Shown here: positions 17,862 to 29,805 of the stretch, piece after piece
How positions within the stretch are numbered: position 1 is the stretch's first letter
How the letters are laid out: each line of letters opens with the position of its first letter
Program-made: the position numbers and the translations under genes
Assembly (NCBI GenBank): GCA_034670405.1
Contig: JAXDDX010000004.1
Span: 5,004,001-5,068,000 of the forward strand
DNA length: 64,000 bases
Origin: Hoplostethus atlanticus
Lineage: Eukaryota > Chordata > Actinopteri > Trachichthyiformes > Trachichthyidae
Direction: 5' to 3'
The notes under the pieces: generated by a model
Told to the model about the DNA's origin: nothing
What the model saw: only the letters and a program-made list of their open reading frames with translations
Databases searched by the model: none

Positions 17862-19703
17862 TTAAGTCGAGTATGAATTTGAGTCAAAATCCGAATCGCA
17901 ACATGTGCATGGTGGTTTGGGTGTCCAGTCCATTGGAATCTGCACGTTGGCGGACTCAGGGGCACGTACTTGGTACATAGCGAGATTGTCGGTTGCTTTA
18001 GTGACGCAAGATTTAATCAATGCTGATGTGCACACGCAGACTAGGAGGAAAACCACTACGACAGTGACTAGTCCTACCATGAATTTCGCAAAGGACGCTC
18101 CCCAGGTACCAAACAGGCCGGACAGTCCGGCAAAGGGATCAAACCCATGCTCCTCGTGCAGTCGTTTGATACCTTCCACGGTCTCATGAGCCAAGTCTGC
18201 AACATGGGAAGTTGAGTCCGAGATGTAGGTGCAACATTCAGTGCCTATAACTTTACAAGTACCACCCTGAGAGGCTAGGAGTATGTCAAGAGCCATTCTA
18301 TTTTGGAGTGTCATAGTACGGATTTCAGATAGTTCAGTGGACATAGCAGTTATTGTGACGGTTGAAACATTCATGTGGGGCGGAGCAATTGTGCATATTT
18401 ATGCTATGCGACACCAAATGCATCTCTTGAGCCCACGGGGTTACTGATACTAGCGCGCTGACTCTAAAGAGTTGGAGCGTACGGAGATGGATCACAGACA
18501 ATGGAGGTGTCCTGGAGATGTGTTTCAGATGAACAGTTAGTTTGAGTTAGAGTCATTTGAACACGATACACTAGGCCAGTGTCCATGAACTGGCGGAAAT
18601 AAGTTAAATGTAAGAGAGATGTGGCATTCACGCCAGTCGGCAGGTAGTTTCTATTTAGCTGAGTTATCACATATGTCACTATGTGTCGGCGTGGTTCAGT
18701 CTGGTCATAAATAACAGAGGTGGGGGTGTAACAGTCTGCATCTGTATCGGGAATAGTTGACACTAGTCCGCTCCAATTTAGTTGTTGCCAATCAGTGTAG
18801 GTGAACGGAATTGGTTTCACCATAGGTGCATGAGTGGATGGCGGCATATGTTGGCAAACCCAACATGAATTTAGTCACATACATTATTTGTAAGGCCAAG
18901 TTACTCACACCATTAGTTGATCGCTGAACACGGAGTATAGCACCTGATTTAGGTGGCGACGACTGGGGATTCTTTTGCATGTAGAAACTACATGGTTTGG
19001 CACCTAAGGGAAAGTAATCTGGTGGATGCTTATTACAGTCAGGATTTGTCTCAAGCTGTGATTTGGTGAAACACCAGTAACTCGGAGCGAACAGATCAGT
19101 GGCATAGTGCTCTTTAATTGAAATCTCCTGGTGTGTGTCATTCCGACCTTTGAATTGTATACGTTTCTGGTTAAGTAATGATGACCACATCCATATACCT
19201 GCTGGTTCTATGGGATTATAAACCCATTTAGGACTGCCTAATATCTTGCAATCATCAATGTTACATCTGTCAATAGGACAAAACATGGTTATGTGTGTGG
19301 TGTATCTTCGTTGGCGGCGTCGAACATGCCGCGATGAGTCCTCGTCAGGAGCGTTGATCTCGTCCCTCAGTGGTGCCGTTGGCTGGGCACTGACATCTGT
19401 GTGTGTGCAATTATCAGTGTAAGTGTGTGCAGAGACAGTAAGTGAGCGTGTGTGCTCGTTGATGCGGCTGTTGTTTACGACTGCTCCTCCCTCTACAGCC
19501 CAGATGACGAGGGCTGTGCCGATCATGAAGAGGGAGGCGATGATGATGATGCCTTTGAGGATGCTGTCCTTGCACCCGTGTCGGTTGGCGCGCCCCCGTC
19601 GTGGGGCGCTAGTCGGCATCTGGTTGCATGGATCCATTCGGATTTTCCTTCGACCTTTACTGCAGTTCTGGTTGTCAGCAACACCTGGAACGGGCCTTTC
19701 CAC
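17862..19703 (-). pseudogene. env: Retroviral env, broken into three frames
   Basis: Three open segments in different frames: 19703-18792 (leader and surface subunit start), 18847-18464 (surface subunit) and 18374-17862 (transmembrane subunit). The first has an internal hydrophobic stretch near residues 48-70 and a basic RHVRRRQRR cluster resembling a furin site, consistent with a cleaved leader. The last has an LQNRMALD-type immunosuppressive-like heptad, the CKVIGTECC (CX6CC) motif, a membrane-spanning segment rich in V/L and a short cytoplasmic tail. A stop codon lies at 18464-18466 and another in frame shortly before the 18374 methionine, so no continuous Env is encoded. Its start overlaps the integrase end in another frame, as in related retroviruses. 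Confidence 0.85.
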
Positions 19704-22700
19704 CTAGGAGAGAGAGAAACCTTTTCTAGTGATTTTATCAACACAAAATCTCCTGGTTTAAACTCATGGGTGGGGTCAGAACCGGGAACTGGTAGGCTAC
19801 TGGCTACTCTGAGGTGGTTTTCTCTTAAAGTATGGCCTAAACCCAGTACAAAGTCTGTGAGGTGCTCACTAGTCCAAATTAGAGTAGCTCTGTGTGGTGG
19901 TAATGGCGGGCTGGCTCCTGTGGACATTGGTCTGCCCCCATTAGCACCTTGCATAGAGCACCAGAGGAAGAGCCTCTGGCCATTTCAGCCCTGTCTGTTG
20001 GACTGTCTTGGTCAGTTTTTCTTTGATTGTTCCATTCATCCTTTCAACCTGACCTGAACTTTGGGGATGGTAGGGCACGTGTAGTTTCCAGTCTAATCCT
20101 AAGACTTTACACATACTCTGAGTGACTTTTGAGGTGAAGGGTGTACCTCTGTCACTGTTGATCCCCTGTGGGATTCCAAACCTTGGAATCACTTCTTTTA
20201 GAAGGCACTTAACCACTGTGTTAGCGTCTTCTTTTCGTGTGGGGAAATGCTTCAACCCACTTGGAGAACATATCTACAATTACCAGTAGGTGTTTGAATC
20301 CCTGGCAAGGTGGCATATGTACAAAATCTATCTGCATATTTACAAAGGGACCTGATGGGACGGGTAAATGGTCATGTTGGATTGCCTGTTCGTCCTTTGT
20401 TGTTTTGCGCGCAAATGAGACATGTTTTGACAAGCGACTCTGCTGCGGCTGTGATTCCCGGGGCAAACCATTGTGTTCTTATCATATGGGTTATCCCCCC
20501 TTTTCCTACATGTGCAGGACCGTGCGCGGCACGTGCCAAGACATGAAGGAGAGATTTAGGACAAACCGGTCTCGTTCCATCAGGGTGGAGCCACAAGCCT
20601 GACTCCGATTTTAAACAGCCTTTGCGTGACCACAAAGCCTTCTCATTGGGCTCAGCGCAATCTTGAAGGACTGCGACATCATTAAGAGAAGTGGTGTGGC
20701 TGCGTGGCAAGAGGCTGTTTCGCGAGGCCTTGGAGGACCATAGAGGAAGAGGTAAGTGCCGCTTGTTTGGCAGCAGTGTCTGCCATTGCATTACCTTTTG
20801 ACACAGAATCAGCAGCACCAGTGTGAGCTGCACATTTAACAATGGCTAACTCAGAAGGGAGTAGAATAGCCTCAAGAAGATTGTTAATGAGCATGTGATG
20901 TTGTATGGGTTTACCAGAGGACGTGACAAAACCACGGAGCTTCCACAACACTCCGAAATCATGTGTGACACCGAATGCATATCTGGAATCTGTAAAGATT
21001 GTGGTAGTTTTACCTCTAGCAAGGATGCAGGCTCTGGTTAAAGCATACAACTCTGCGGCCTGAGCAGATGTGCCCGGTGGGAGGGCATGAGCCTCGATCA
21101 CCTCAGAATCCGAAACTATAGCATAACCAGCACGGTAATCGCTGTCGGAAAGACGAAAAGAGGATCCATCTGTGTACAGAACAAAGTCAGAATTTGAGAT
21201 CGGTGTTTGTTTGAGATCAGGACGAGGTGATGTAGTTACATCTATCACCATTTCACAGTCATGCATGTCAGCGTCTGCAGATTCATCAGGGCCAATGGGA
21301 AGAAGTGTAGCTGGGTTAAGAGGAGGCGCCCTTTTAACAGTTATGTGAGGTGCAGAAAGGATGATGGCTTCGTACCCAGAACGTCTGGAAGCAGTGAAAT
21401 GCTGAGTGGCTGCTGATTGCAACAAATGTACCACCGAATGTGGGGCAAAGACAACACAGTCATGAGCCAAAACAATAGGGGCAGACTTTTCGATCATTTC
21501 AGCGACAGCAGGCAATGGATCTGAGACACGCTGGCATACCACAGACTACCGGAGAGAGCTTTGAAGAATAATAGGCAACCGGCCTGTAATGAGAACCATG
21601 TTTTTGGACAAGGATGGCATTGACAAACCCTTTGGTTTCGTGCACGTAGAGATGGAACGGCTGGGTGTAGTCTGGTAACCCAAGGGTAGGTGCTGATAGC
21701 AAAGCCTGTTTGAGCTGTGTGAATGCGTCATGAATTTCAGGAGACCACACAATGTCTTTGGGGGCATCAGCCTTGGTCGAAGCACGTAGGACAGCGTCCA
21801 TTGTTCTGTAGTCATAGATCCAATGTCTACAGTAGTTAGTCATTCCCAGAAAAGACAACATCTCAGTCTTTTTGCGAGGAGGGGCGGCTGCACAGATAGC
21901 CTTGACTCTGGAGAGAGTAGTCTGGAGCCTTGGGATAGACGATATCCCAAGTAAGCAACAGTGGGAAGACAAAACTGCAACTTCGCCAAAGAGGCTTTGT
22001 GTCCCTTCTCTGCAAGATGATTAAGCAGAGCGATGGAGTCAGTCTCACAGGCTTCCTTTGAGGGTGAAGCAATCAACAAATCATCAGCGTATTGCAACAA
22101 CGTGCTTCCGCCTGGGAGGGTCAATGCATCCAAGTCACGCTTAACAGCGATAGAATAGACTGTAGGGCTCTCTGTGTAGCCTTGGGGTAGGCGTGTCCAG
22201 GTGTATTGCTTACCGTTATATGTGAATGCAAATAGGTATCTACTGTCTTCATCCAACGGGATGGAAAAGAATGCAGCACACAGATCAACAACAGTGTAAT
22301 GCGTGGAGTCTGCAGGCAAACTAGCCAGAATAGAATTGGTATCTGCCACAAGAGGGGTCATAGGGACCACAATGTCATTCACTGCCCTCAGATCCTGAAC
22401 AAAGCGCCATTCATCTGCACGACCTGGTTTAGGGACTGGGAGAATAGGAGTGTTGCATGGACTATTGGTTTCAACCAGAACTCCTTGTTTCAGCAATGAC
22501 TCAATGACAGGTTTGATACCTGCAATGGCAGCGGCAGATAATGAATATTGCCTGAATGCATGGAAGCGCTGCTGATTTTTTAAGTGTCACCACGTGTGGT
22601 GGTGCTGAGGCAACAAAACCTACATGATTTTTGTGAAGCGCCCACAACTTGGGAGGAACCTTTGACAAGGCAAGAGGGGGTGAGTAATGGGGAATGGGGG

Positions 22701-23640
22701 AGGGGGTTTGGAAGGAAAAATAAGTTGGAATGGGAGGAAGTGTAGGAAGGGTTAACTTGAAACAGTCGCCGGGTAATAACCCAAGGATGCCCCAAGGGGT
22801 CGATATCTCTTGAAGAGGAGTCAGCTGTGAAAGTGCAACACACATGGGGCCCAAATCTTGAGGCTGATAGCCAGAGGCGACAGCCAAGGACACATGGGGA
22901 AGTGAATTGGGCATTTGAAAAAATGCAAGTTGTTCTGTAGACAGTGGAAGTACAGCTGCACAACCCTCAACGCCTATGAAGATTGTAGATGGAGCGATTA
23001 AAGTGTCTGGTTGCGTCAGACGCGGGTCAGCCAATTCAGCATATGGTGGTGATACAGGTACAGTGCCATACAATGCGGTACAATGCAATGAGGTGAGATG
23101 AGTCATTGATAGCAATTTAGTAGTTAGACTAGGTGAGTGTTTGGACATTGCAATGATGTTTGTTTCTGAAAGAAAATCAGAAAAGTATGGGTAGCTTCCC
23201 ACAGACCAGGAATAGAGAAAATCAGGAGTTAACATGTTGGCAGCCTGAAAAACATTTTCCTCTGGTAAGTCATAACAGTCCATCAGGGGTGCAATAAATC
23301 ACAGCATTCAATTTACACAAAGCATCTCTGCCCAATAAGGAAACTGGGGTTGTGTCAGACATTATGAACCTGTGCTGCAATTCATTCCCTTCTACTGTAA
23401 CAATTGTAGGTTTAGACAGTGGCTCAGTCATAGGAATGCCCATGACCCCACCGTCGTGACTGTCTGTCTACTCTGTTCCAAAATATTTTCATCCGCTTGG
23501 GTTGATGACAGTGTGGCCCCACTATCGACTAACATAGTTATCCTCTTTCCTGCTACACATACATTCACAGTGGGGTCTTCTTTTGGGGTTTTTGAAAGCC
23601 GAATTCGTGCGAACTGGTGACTGATCGTGTTCTTCCTCAT
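19523..23640 (-). pseudogene. pol: Retroviral pol (PR-RT-RNase H-IN), multiply frameshifted
   Basis: Open segments in order: 23640-23428 (protease with LVDSGA active site), 23283-22501 (linker and RT start), 22496-21840 (RT palm: WRFVQDLRAVND and the YADD catalytic motif), 21972-21499 (RT thumb/connection), 21542-20682 (RNase H, VLYTDGSS), 20842-20372 (RNase H end and integrase N-terminus), 20466-20221 (integrase core, first Asp in MQIDFVHMPP), 20255-19941 (second Asp in NSDRGTPF and Glu in GQVERMNGT), and 19954-19523 (integrase C-terminus, WKGPFQVLLTT, WIHATRCRLAP). The frame changes at nearly every junction. Catalytic residues remain visible, so decay is by insertions and deletions more than by loss of motifs. 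Enzymatically dead as a polyprotein. Confidence 0.9.
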
Positions 23641-23647
23641 GGCCTCC

Positions 23648-25580
23648 CTATTGCTGGGGGTAACTCATTGTATGAGCGGGAGGGGCTGAAGGCGGTGGAG
23701 GAGGAGGGAACTGTCCACATCCACCACACTGTGCACACTGGGGTTGCTGTTGAGTGTTATCTTTCTCTTTGTTATACTTATTTTTCTTTTTGCTTCTACA
23801 CTCCCTGGCCCAATGCCCCTTTTTCTCACAGTTGTGACATTTATCATTAGATTTATCTCTAGGTTTCTTCCATTCACCTTGAGCCATATTTAGAGCATGT
23901 TTTCGAGATCTACTGAAAACACCTTGTCGATCTAAGTTGATCAATATTGCAGTGATTGATGCGAACGGCTGCAATCCCCAATTCGGGGTAGTCAGTCTGA
24001 CCGCAGTGGAGATGTTCGGCTGAAGGCCATTCATCAGGGTCTGTACCGCTAATTTGTCACTTTCTGAAAGTGGGATTCCTGCATTTGAGTCCCAAGTTAG
24101 GCGAAATCTGCTGATGTAATCTGTCAGGGACTCATCTTTGCTTTGCATACAGTTTGTCACTTCACTGAAATCTCCTGCAGATCTTGCACTATTGAATATA
24201 GCAGTTTTACAGGCCCCATCTAACCATGTGCGTCTGGTGGGATTGTGGTCCTCATTATCATCTGTAGCCCAGTCTCCATCCACACCAGCTGGGACATGAA
24301 AATTAGTCTGTATGTTCGGCCATGTTGCGCCATAGGCATGTTTCAATAGCAGCAACATGTCTGAGGGAAGCACATCATATATGTTAGAGTTTTGGTATAG
24401 CCAATTATGAAAAGCTACAGGTCTTTGCACTGGGGATGGGGCATCAGCTAACATTTGTTTAACCTCAACCGGTGTCCATGTCTTTCTTATGGCCACCTCT
24501 CCTACCATTATTTTTGGATTCATTGTTGGTTTGTGAACTTTAAGCTGTCTCCTTTCCCTTTCCTCATACCTCTTTTTAATTTCCTCCTCCTGTTTTTTCT
24601 TCTTATCGGCCAGGAGAGCCTTCCTCCTGTCCGCGGCGGAAAAGTCCTCCTCCTTTTCTTCCCCTTCCTCTGGCATCTCTACACCACCCATTGCCCCCTC
24701 CTCTGCCTGTGGATCAACATGTACGCCTCCCTGCCCTTGTCTTATCGCTGTTGCTATGGCCAACGTTTCTATTCAATTGTCTTCAGGCTCAGGCAGAGGG
24801 GGATACAATCTTTCTACCGTTTTCTTAGGAAACATTCTGACCCCCCGTCATTTGCATTTGTTGTAAACAATCCGTCCATTTCCAAACCACCACGTCTCAA
24901 CATTTCACATAGTTTGGGAACCGTTAACCCAGATTGTGTTTTAGCCCAAGCATATATCAGTGCTCGGGCCTGTAATGACGGGGAGGCACTGGCATCCAAC
25001 GCCAAACAGGCCACGGCCTTCTCTGTCAGGCCTACAGCTGCAATGACTTGGGGTAGTGTGCAGAATGAGCAGTTGTAGGCGATTTTCTCTATCGGCCATA
25101 GGCACCTCAGGGGACCAGGTTCGTGACGTATCTAATGTTTTACCTTTAGGAGGTTGGGTGGTTTCAGGGGTTTTAGCCTCTGATTCATCTCCCTGCTTTG
25201 GGGATTTATTGTGTTGCTTTGGGGGCGGGTGTCGTTTTGCGACATCTCGCCAAACTTCCAAACATTTTTTCATATAATCATAATCCCATTTCGGATCTCC
25301 CTGACCACCCTCGATATTGTCTGTCAGAATTTGCATTTTCTTTGGGGCAAATGATCCGCCAATTGACCACTTCCCCTCCGTCCAGTCATACATATCATGT
25401 GTGAATGGCACTGCATAAACAAGATCTTTTTCTTTCATAATTATTTCGGCAGCGGAGCCGGCAAGCACAATGGTTTTGCTATTTCTTTTGTAATTCTCGA
25501 ATTCTGCCGCTCATGGCCTTACTATATTTAAATGGAGGTTTCTGGTCCCCAAGTTGAGTCTTTGACAAGGCGCTGCCCAT
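23648..25580 (-). pseudogene. gag: Retroviral gag, interrupted
   Basis: A start codon at 25580-25578 opens MGSALSKTQLGDQKPP, a myristoylation-type Gag N-terminus. That frame meets a TAG at 25482-25480, and related sequence continues in another frame (25468-24941). The capsid and nucleocapsid part is open from 24763 to 23651: a charged Glu/Lys/Arg coiled region, the capsid-like segment around PVAFHNWLYQNSN and KDESLTDYISRFRLTWDSN, then one CCHC knuckle (CHNCEKKGHWARECR) and a Pro-rich end. It terminates with TAG at 23650-23648 followed by GGAGGC, reminiscent of gammaretroviral gag-pol readthrough contexts. The protease frame that follows is, however, offset by one base. Non-functional as it stands. 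Confidence 0.87.
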
Positions 25581-26414
25581 TTTGCGAGATAGTGGCTTAC
25601 ACTTACACTTAGGAAAAAGGAAAACAACTCCTTACCTTGGCGCTGCTGCGGTAGTCTTAAAAGTGTGTCTTATCTTTCATTCCGTTTGGCCTCCGCTGTC
25701 TGCTGTCTGCAGGGACCGGCCAGGCTCTGACCCTCGTCTCCGCAACTCACTCTCCGCTCACGGAGATGTCTCTGTTATCTGGAGGGATCGGTCAGGCCCT
25801 GGAAAAGACACTCACTACTTTTCACTTACCTTCGAGTTAGGTTAGACACTTATGCACTCATGTAACGCAGGCAAATATTTCGGACAATTTTACTTAAACA
25901 AATGTGCTCAATACATGACAATTTAGGATTTTGACTTCCAGCGGTGACACTGGGCGTGTGGTCACACCACACTTACACTACTATCATATAGTGCTTACTT
26001 GCGCCTAGAACTCATCCTGTCAAGGTATCTTGTTTACTAAACGTCTTAACGGTAGCTGCTTAATAAGTCGGATCGTCTCTTCACGACTGCCTAACGTCGC
26101 TGAGTGCTATTTCAACTCCGATATCTTGTTAGGGCTTAACCAATGCACCGCTCTCAGTCCTAAGTTTTGTTTTACACCCGTTATGCTTTTGGAATGCTTT
26201 CGTTGTGATATCAGGTAGCGTGTATGAGCCGCGTACCCTTAGAGGCAGTTCACCACCTCAGACACTGATTATCACTCAGAAATGCATTTTGATTTGGTTT
26301 CTGTTCAAAATGAATTTTAATCAAATTTGTTCGTTTTGGATCTCGTCAAGACACACTTACGTGGGAGGTCACAATACAAATGATGTACTCACCCCGTTAG
26401 TAGTCTGTATTGAG
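25581..26414 (-). other. Retroviral 5' leader
   Basis: Non-coding sequence between primer-binding site and gag start, about 830 bases. It should hold packaging and splice-donor signals; I could not place these from sequence alone. Confidence 0.6.
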
Positions 26415-26432
26415 ATCCTGTTCGTGACGCCA
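26415..26432 (-). promoter_or_regulatory. Retroviral primer-binding site
   Basis: Minus-strand TGGCGTCACGAACAGGAT begins three bases inside the LTR end, the expected place and the expected TGG start complementary to a tRNA CCA tail. I could not match it to a particular tRNA with confidence. Confidence 0.75.
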
Positions 26433-26435
26433 GTT

Positions 26436-26990
26436 TGTTGAATAAATTCAGATCTAGGCAGAAGTCTTTCAATCATGAATTACATGAGCAACATTTATGA
26501 GCACAATACAATACAATGCAATACTATACTATACTGAGCTCAGGAGAGATACACACACATGGTTATGGTATGCGGATCTCTGTCAGAGAAGCCTCTGAAC
26601 AGAGATTATAAAGCTAAGGATAACAAAAAAGGGGGGGGGTAGCTTCTAACACACTAACACAGTAGTCTCTAAACAAGGGGCTATTTCTACAAGGGGGGGT
26701 TACTTCTACACATCTGCAAGGTCACTCTGATAGTTTGGTCTGAACAATGTGTGCTATGTGAAAGTGTCATGGGCAAGGGCTCTCCCGTGCCCCTCATGGG
26801 ACTGGCCTTCTAGTATGGTTTATGTGACTCCTGACCTATGGCCCACCGGGCCCTTAGTCAGGGCCTAGTGTCATATATGAACTTCTGTACCAGAACACAA
26901 GACACTTTCACATATGCCCACCTCAATCATGTTACTCCTAAAAACTACACTAAGGATACAAAATCAACACGATACATAAATTCTTCCACA
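26436..26990 (-). repeat. Retroviral 5' LTR, about 555 bp
   Basis: In retroviral orientation it runs TGTGGAAGAATTT...AAATTTATTCAACA, bounded by TG and CA with imperfect short terminal inverted repeats, and is followed by the primer-binding site. It holds a perfect 13-base inverted repeat (26756-26768 and 26901-26913), two G-rich runs near 26630 and 26694, and a TATA-like TTTATAAT near 26600. No partner copy was seen at the other end of the element. Confidence 0.8.
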
Positions 26991-27207
26991 GTTTAGCTCT
27001 TTAGTTTATTTTGTTGTCTCTCTAGGGGAGGTCTGCACATTTCCTCCCTTATTTTCTACTTAGTGTAAATATCTATTTGGGTACAAATAAATAAAAAATA
27101 AATAAAAGCATGCCACACATCAACCCGAACAAACTAGTGCATTGGAAAAACAAAGTAACAACCCATGGGGGAGGAAGGAAGAAGCGAATCACTTCAGAGA
27201 CGTGACT

Positions 27208-27213
27208 TTATTA
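27208..27213 (-). terminator. Poly(A) signal of mrpl35
   Basis: AATAAA on the minus strand, 45 bases beyond the mrpl35 stop codon. The interval 26991-27207 contains no other feature that I can support. Confidence 0.7.
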
Positions 27214-27258
27214 CAGGATATTCAAACAAAAAACAAAATACCATATATTAATCAGCAA

Positions 27259-28481
27259 TTACAGTTTGAGGTTAACCCGATCATGGTACTTAAGGTATGG
27301 ATCATTAAGGTACCAGTTCCTCCTCTTCCAGAATGAAGTCGTCATTTTATTCAAAAGCCTGCTCTGTGTTTTGCTACAAAATACATGCTCCCTCAGGCGC
27401 TTCCGTCTGGGAGGCATCTTCTTCCATAGTTTCTTCTTGTATCCAGCCTGTTTACAACCAGAACAGTCAAATCTCAATTAAGTCATGCTATTCATCAGAC
27501 TGCCAACAAGACATGGCTAAATGACTTTGCCCAGACTAGAGCTTTTCAACAACAATGTCAGGAATAACTGTTTTAAGGTGTCATCTGAAGAAATTACTCA
27601 ATGATTTTGCTATCCGAAATAGTATAAGACTCGTACCTTGCGCCTGAGCCAGAGGCCACAATGCAGCCTCATGAACCTGTCTGTCACAGATTTCACTGAC
27701 TTCCTCTTCCCTTTCTTCAGACTGTAGTATGTCAGGTTTCTGATTGGCTGCTGAATCAGGCTGGGAATAAGCGCTGACACCCTGCATCAAAGCAAATTAG
27801 AGAAGTAAATAAAGGCACAACATTTCATTTCATCAACTTTTTAAGTATGATCAGCATAATCATAAAGGCGACATTAGTGATAATAATTATTACAACATCT
27901 AAATGTAAGCATATGACATGCATTCCCATTGGCCTTTACCGTTTCAGGATACTCTGTTGGGGTGGCTGACACAATGCAGCAGACGGACAACCCCAGATAG
28001 GAGCTGCTGCAGATCTCTGAAGCGGCTGAGGATGGCTGATGGTGGAAAACTGACAGATCTTTGGTGCCCTGGCGCGGAGAATGAGCGGCCTCAGCAAGCC
28101 TGTCCAACACATGGACAACATTAAAACACCGCTTTAGCACAACCCAGGTGTAGCCGTGATACGACTCCATTCACAGGGAAGGAGAATCCCACATACAACG
28201 AAGCCAGTCACTATCTTAGCTGACAGACCAAGAGTTCAACTAGAAAAGCTGCCCATGTTTTCCATCGAGGGGTGGCGGAAAGGGCATCGCTTAACTTGGC
28301 CGCATTAGCATCGATGGCGAGACAACACACGCACGTCTTCATAGTTCTGCCATTTCACTGTGCTACATGTGCTAAATGTCAACGTGGATAAAACACTGAA
28401 CGTCAAAGAGGAAAGCAATGCGAAATGTGTAAATAGCAAAGTATAGATACCTGACATCGTCCTCCCCAGGACGGCCGCCAT
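27259..28481 (-). CDS. mrpl35: Mitochondrial large ribosomal subunit protein bL35m
   Basis: Structural protein of the mitochondrial 39S ribosomal subunit, bacterial L35 family. Four coding exons on the minus strand: 28481-28451, 28099-27940, 27781-27637 and 27447-27259; 525 bases, 174 residues plus stop, phases consistent, all GT-AG. The N-terminal 90 or so residues are poorly conserved, Arg/Leu/Ser-rich and lack acidic residues, as expected of a mitochondrial targeting peptide. The conserved domain begins [19 protein letters not shown] and continues [38 protein letters not shown] and [10 protein letters not shown], ending YHDRVNLKL as in vertebrate MRPL35. MRPL35 adjoins REEP1 in human, supporting orthology; here the retrovirus separates them. 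Confidence 0.96.
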
Positions 28482-29175
28482 GTTTCCTCTAGGACGGTCA
28501 ACTACGGAGCGCTGTTAGGACAATCAGTACATGATCGCGATTGTCTAAACCGAACAATGTTTTTGCCTTGCTAATTTATTGCCTATAGCCTATCTTATTA
28601 CTTTCACTGTATTTTATAAGACCAGAGTCATCGACAGTGTCTGGGACTCTGGAATTAATATATAAGGACCCTAGAACTATTTGAGTATATCATTCAAGTC
28701 CCTTCACACCTGCACTATGTAATTTTATGTAATTTAGTCGTTGGCGGGCCCAAGTGGCAGCGAGAGGCAACTGTAACTGTATTTTTGAAGACATCAATAC
28801 CCAGAAATCGTATTGCTCTCATACTTTCCTCGGATCTAAATTTAAACCTAATTAAATATAGTTTTGTGGAACTACCTGGACTGAAAACATTATGGCAAAG
28901 CCAGCTGTGGGCAGTGTCCACCATTGATAAATCAGACAGTAAAGTTGTTGTTTAATCAAAAAAGGCAAACTGGTTAATTTCCCCATTACTACTTCATATT
29001 CTGAAGCCCATCTGTTAGTACTTTGATAAAAGAAAGCTAATGCAGTGTTGCTATAATCCTGTATGGCAATTTTTCATTTGCGAGTTTAAAACCCTTCTCA
29101 TTTGCCCATTAATTGTAGTTTGTATTACAATTCATACTTGAAGTCAGTTAGAGGTCAGGCCCAAGTTCATTCATT
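28482..29175. other. Intergenic space, mrpl35 5' flank
   Basis: Holds the mrpl35 promoter and 5' UTR (probably within 28482-28700) and the flank of the next gene's 3' end. No exon or known repeat seen. Confidence 0.5.
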
Positions 29176-29805
29176 TTTATTTGTTTTCCTTTAAAACATA
29201 CAAATATAATCTTTTTAAATAAGACAGGTGAAAACATTAAACACAGGTGTCAGTAAACCTATAGACAACAAAATGTACCTTAATCAAATGCATAAAAAAC
29301 TCCAACCACAGGTCAACTTTGTATAACAGAGGAACTACTCTAAAAAGCTTAATGGAGGCACCCACCCATCTACCAAGATACGAGTGCAAAGTAAATCAAT
29401 TACATCAGAAAGTGCTTTTCATTAGAGAGAGGTTCCCACCAAGTCAAGGCAGGCACCACCTTTTCAGCATTCCTATCCACGTCTCTTAATCCATTTTGCT
29501 AATTTACAAAAGGAATGCTTTTTTCCTCTAGATAGAACAACTGTAACAGTGTCGGTAACCAACAAAACACTGAACTTCTGCTTGTCAATAGTATCTTCAA
29601 ATGTACCACATAAAAGAGCTGGTGGCTTATCAAAAAAACTCAGAAGGCACCATTTACTAAAACATGACTGTCTAGGATTATAGAGTCAGTCTTTCTCTAT
29701 CAGTCCTTTTGTCTACAGTTCAGGCACATATGCAAAAAAAGATTTCAGTTGTTTTTTTGCTCTACCAAACACTTTGGAAAACTAAGCTGAGGACGATCCT
29801 TTGGC
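29176..29805 (-). other. 3' UTR and poly(A) signal of the cysteine-rich receptor gene
   Basis: AATAAA on the minus strand at 29176-29181, 625 bases past the stop codon at 29808-29806. No nearer perfect signal was noticed. Inference. Confidence 0.55.

Larger units (their letters stand above)
17862..26990 (-). mobile_element. Endogenous retrovirus, class I (gamma/epsilon-like), defective
   Basis: Retroviral order on the minus strand: LTR (26990-26436), primer-binding site, leader, gag, protease, reverse transcriptase, RNase H, integrase, env. A single CCHC zinc knuckle in Gag, a UAG at the end of gag, a GPY/F-type integrase C-terminus and a CX6CC motif in the transmembrane Env point to the gamma/epsilon class. 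Coding regions are split among all three minus-strand frames by at least eight frame changes, so it cannot encode full-length proteins. No second LTR was found at the low-coordinate end, so that boundary is set at the env stop codon and the true limit may be up to ~170 bases further left. It lies between reep1 and mrpl35, antisense to reep1 and in the same orientation as mrpl35. Confidence 0.92.

Noticed and set aside
19452-20602. Plus-strand open frames of 100-200 codons
   Set aside because: Antisense shadows of integrase and env segments of the minus-strand retrovirus.
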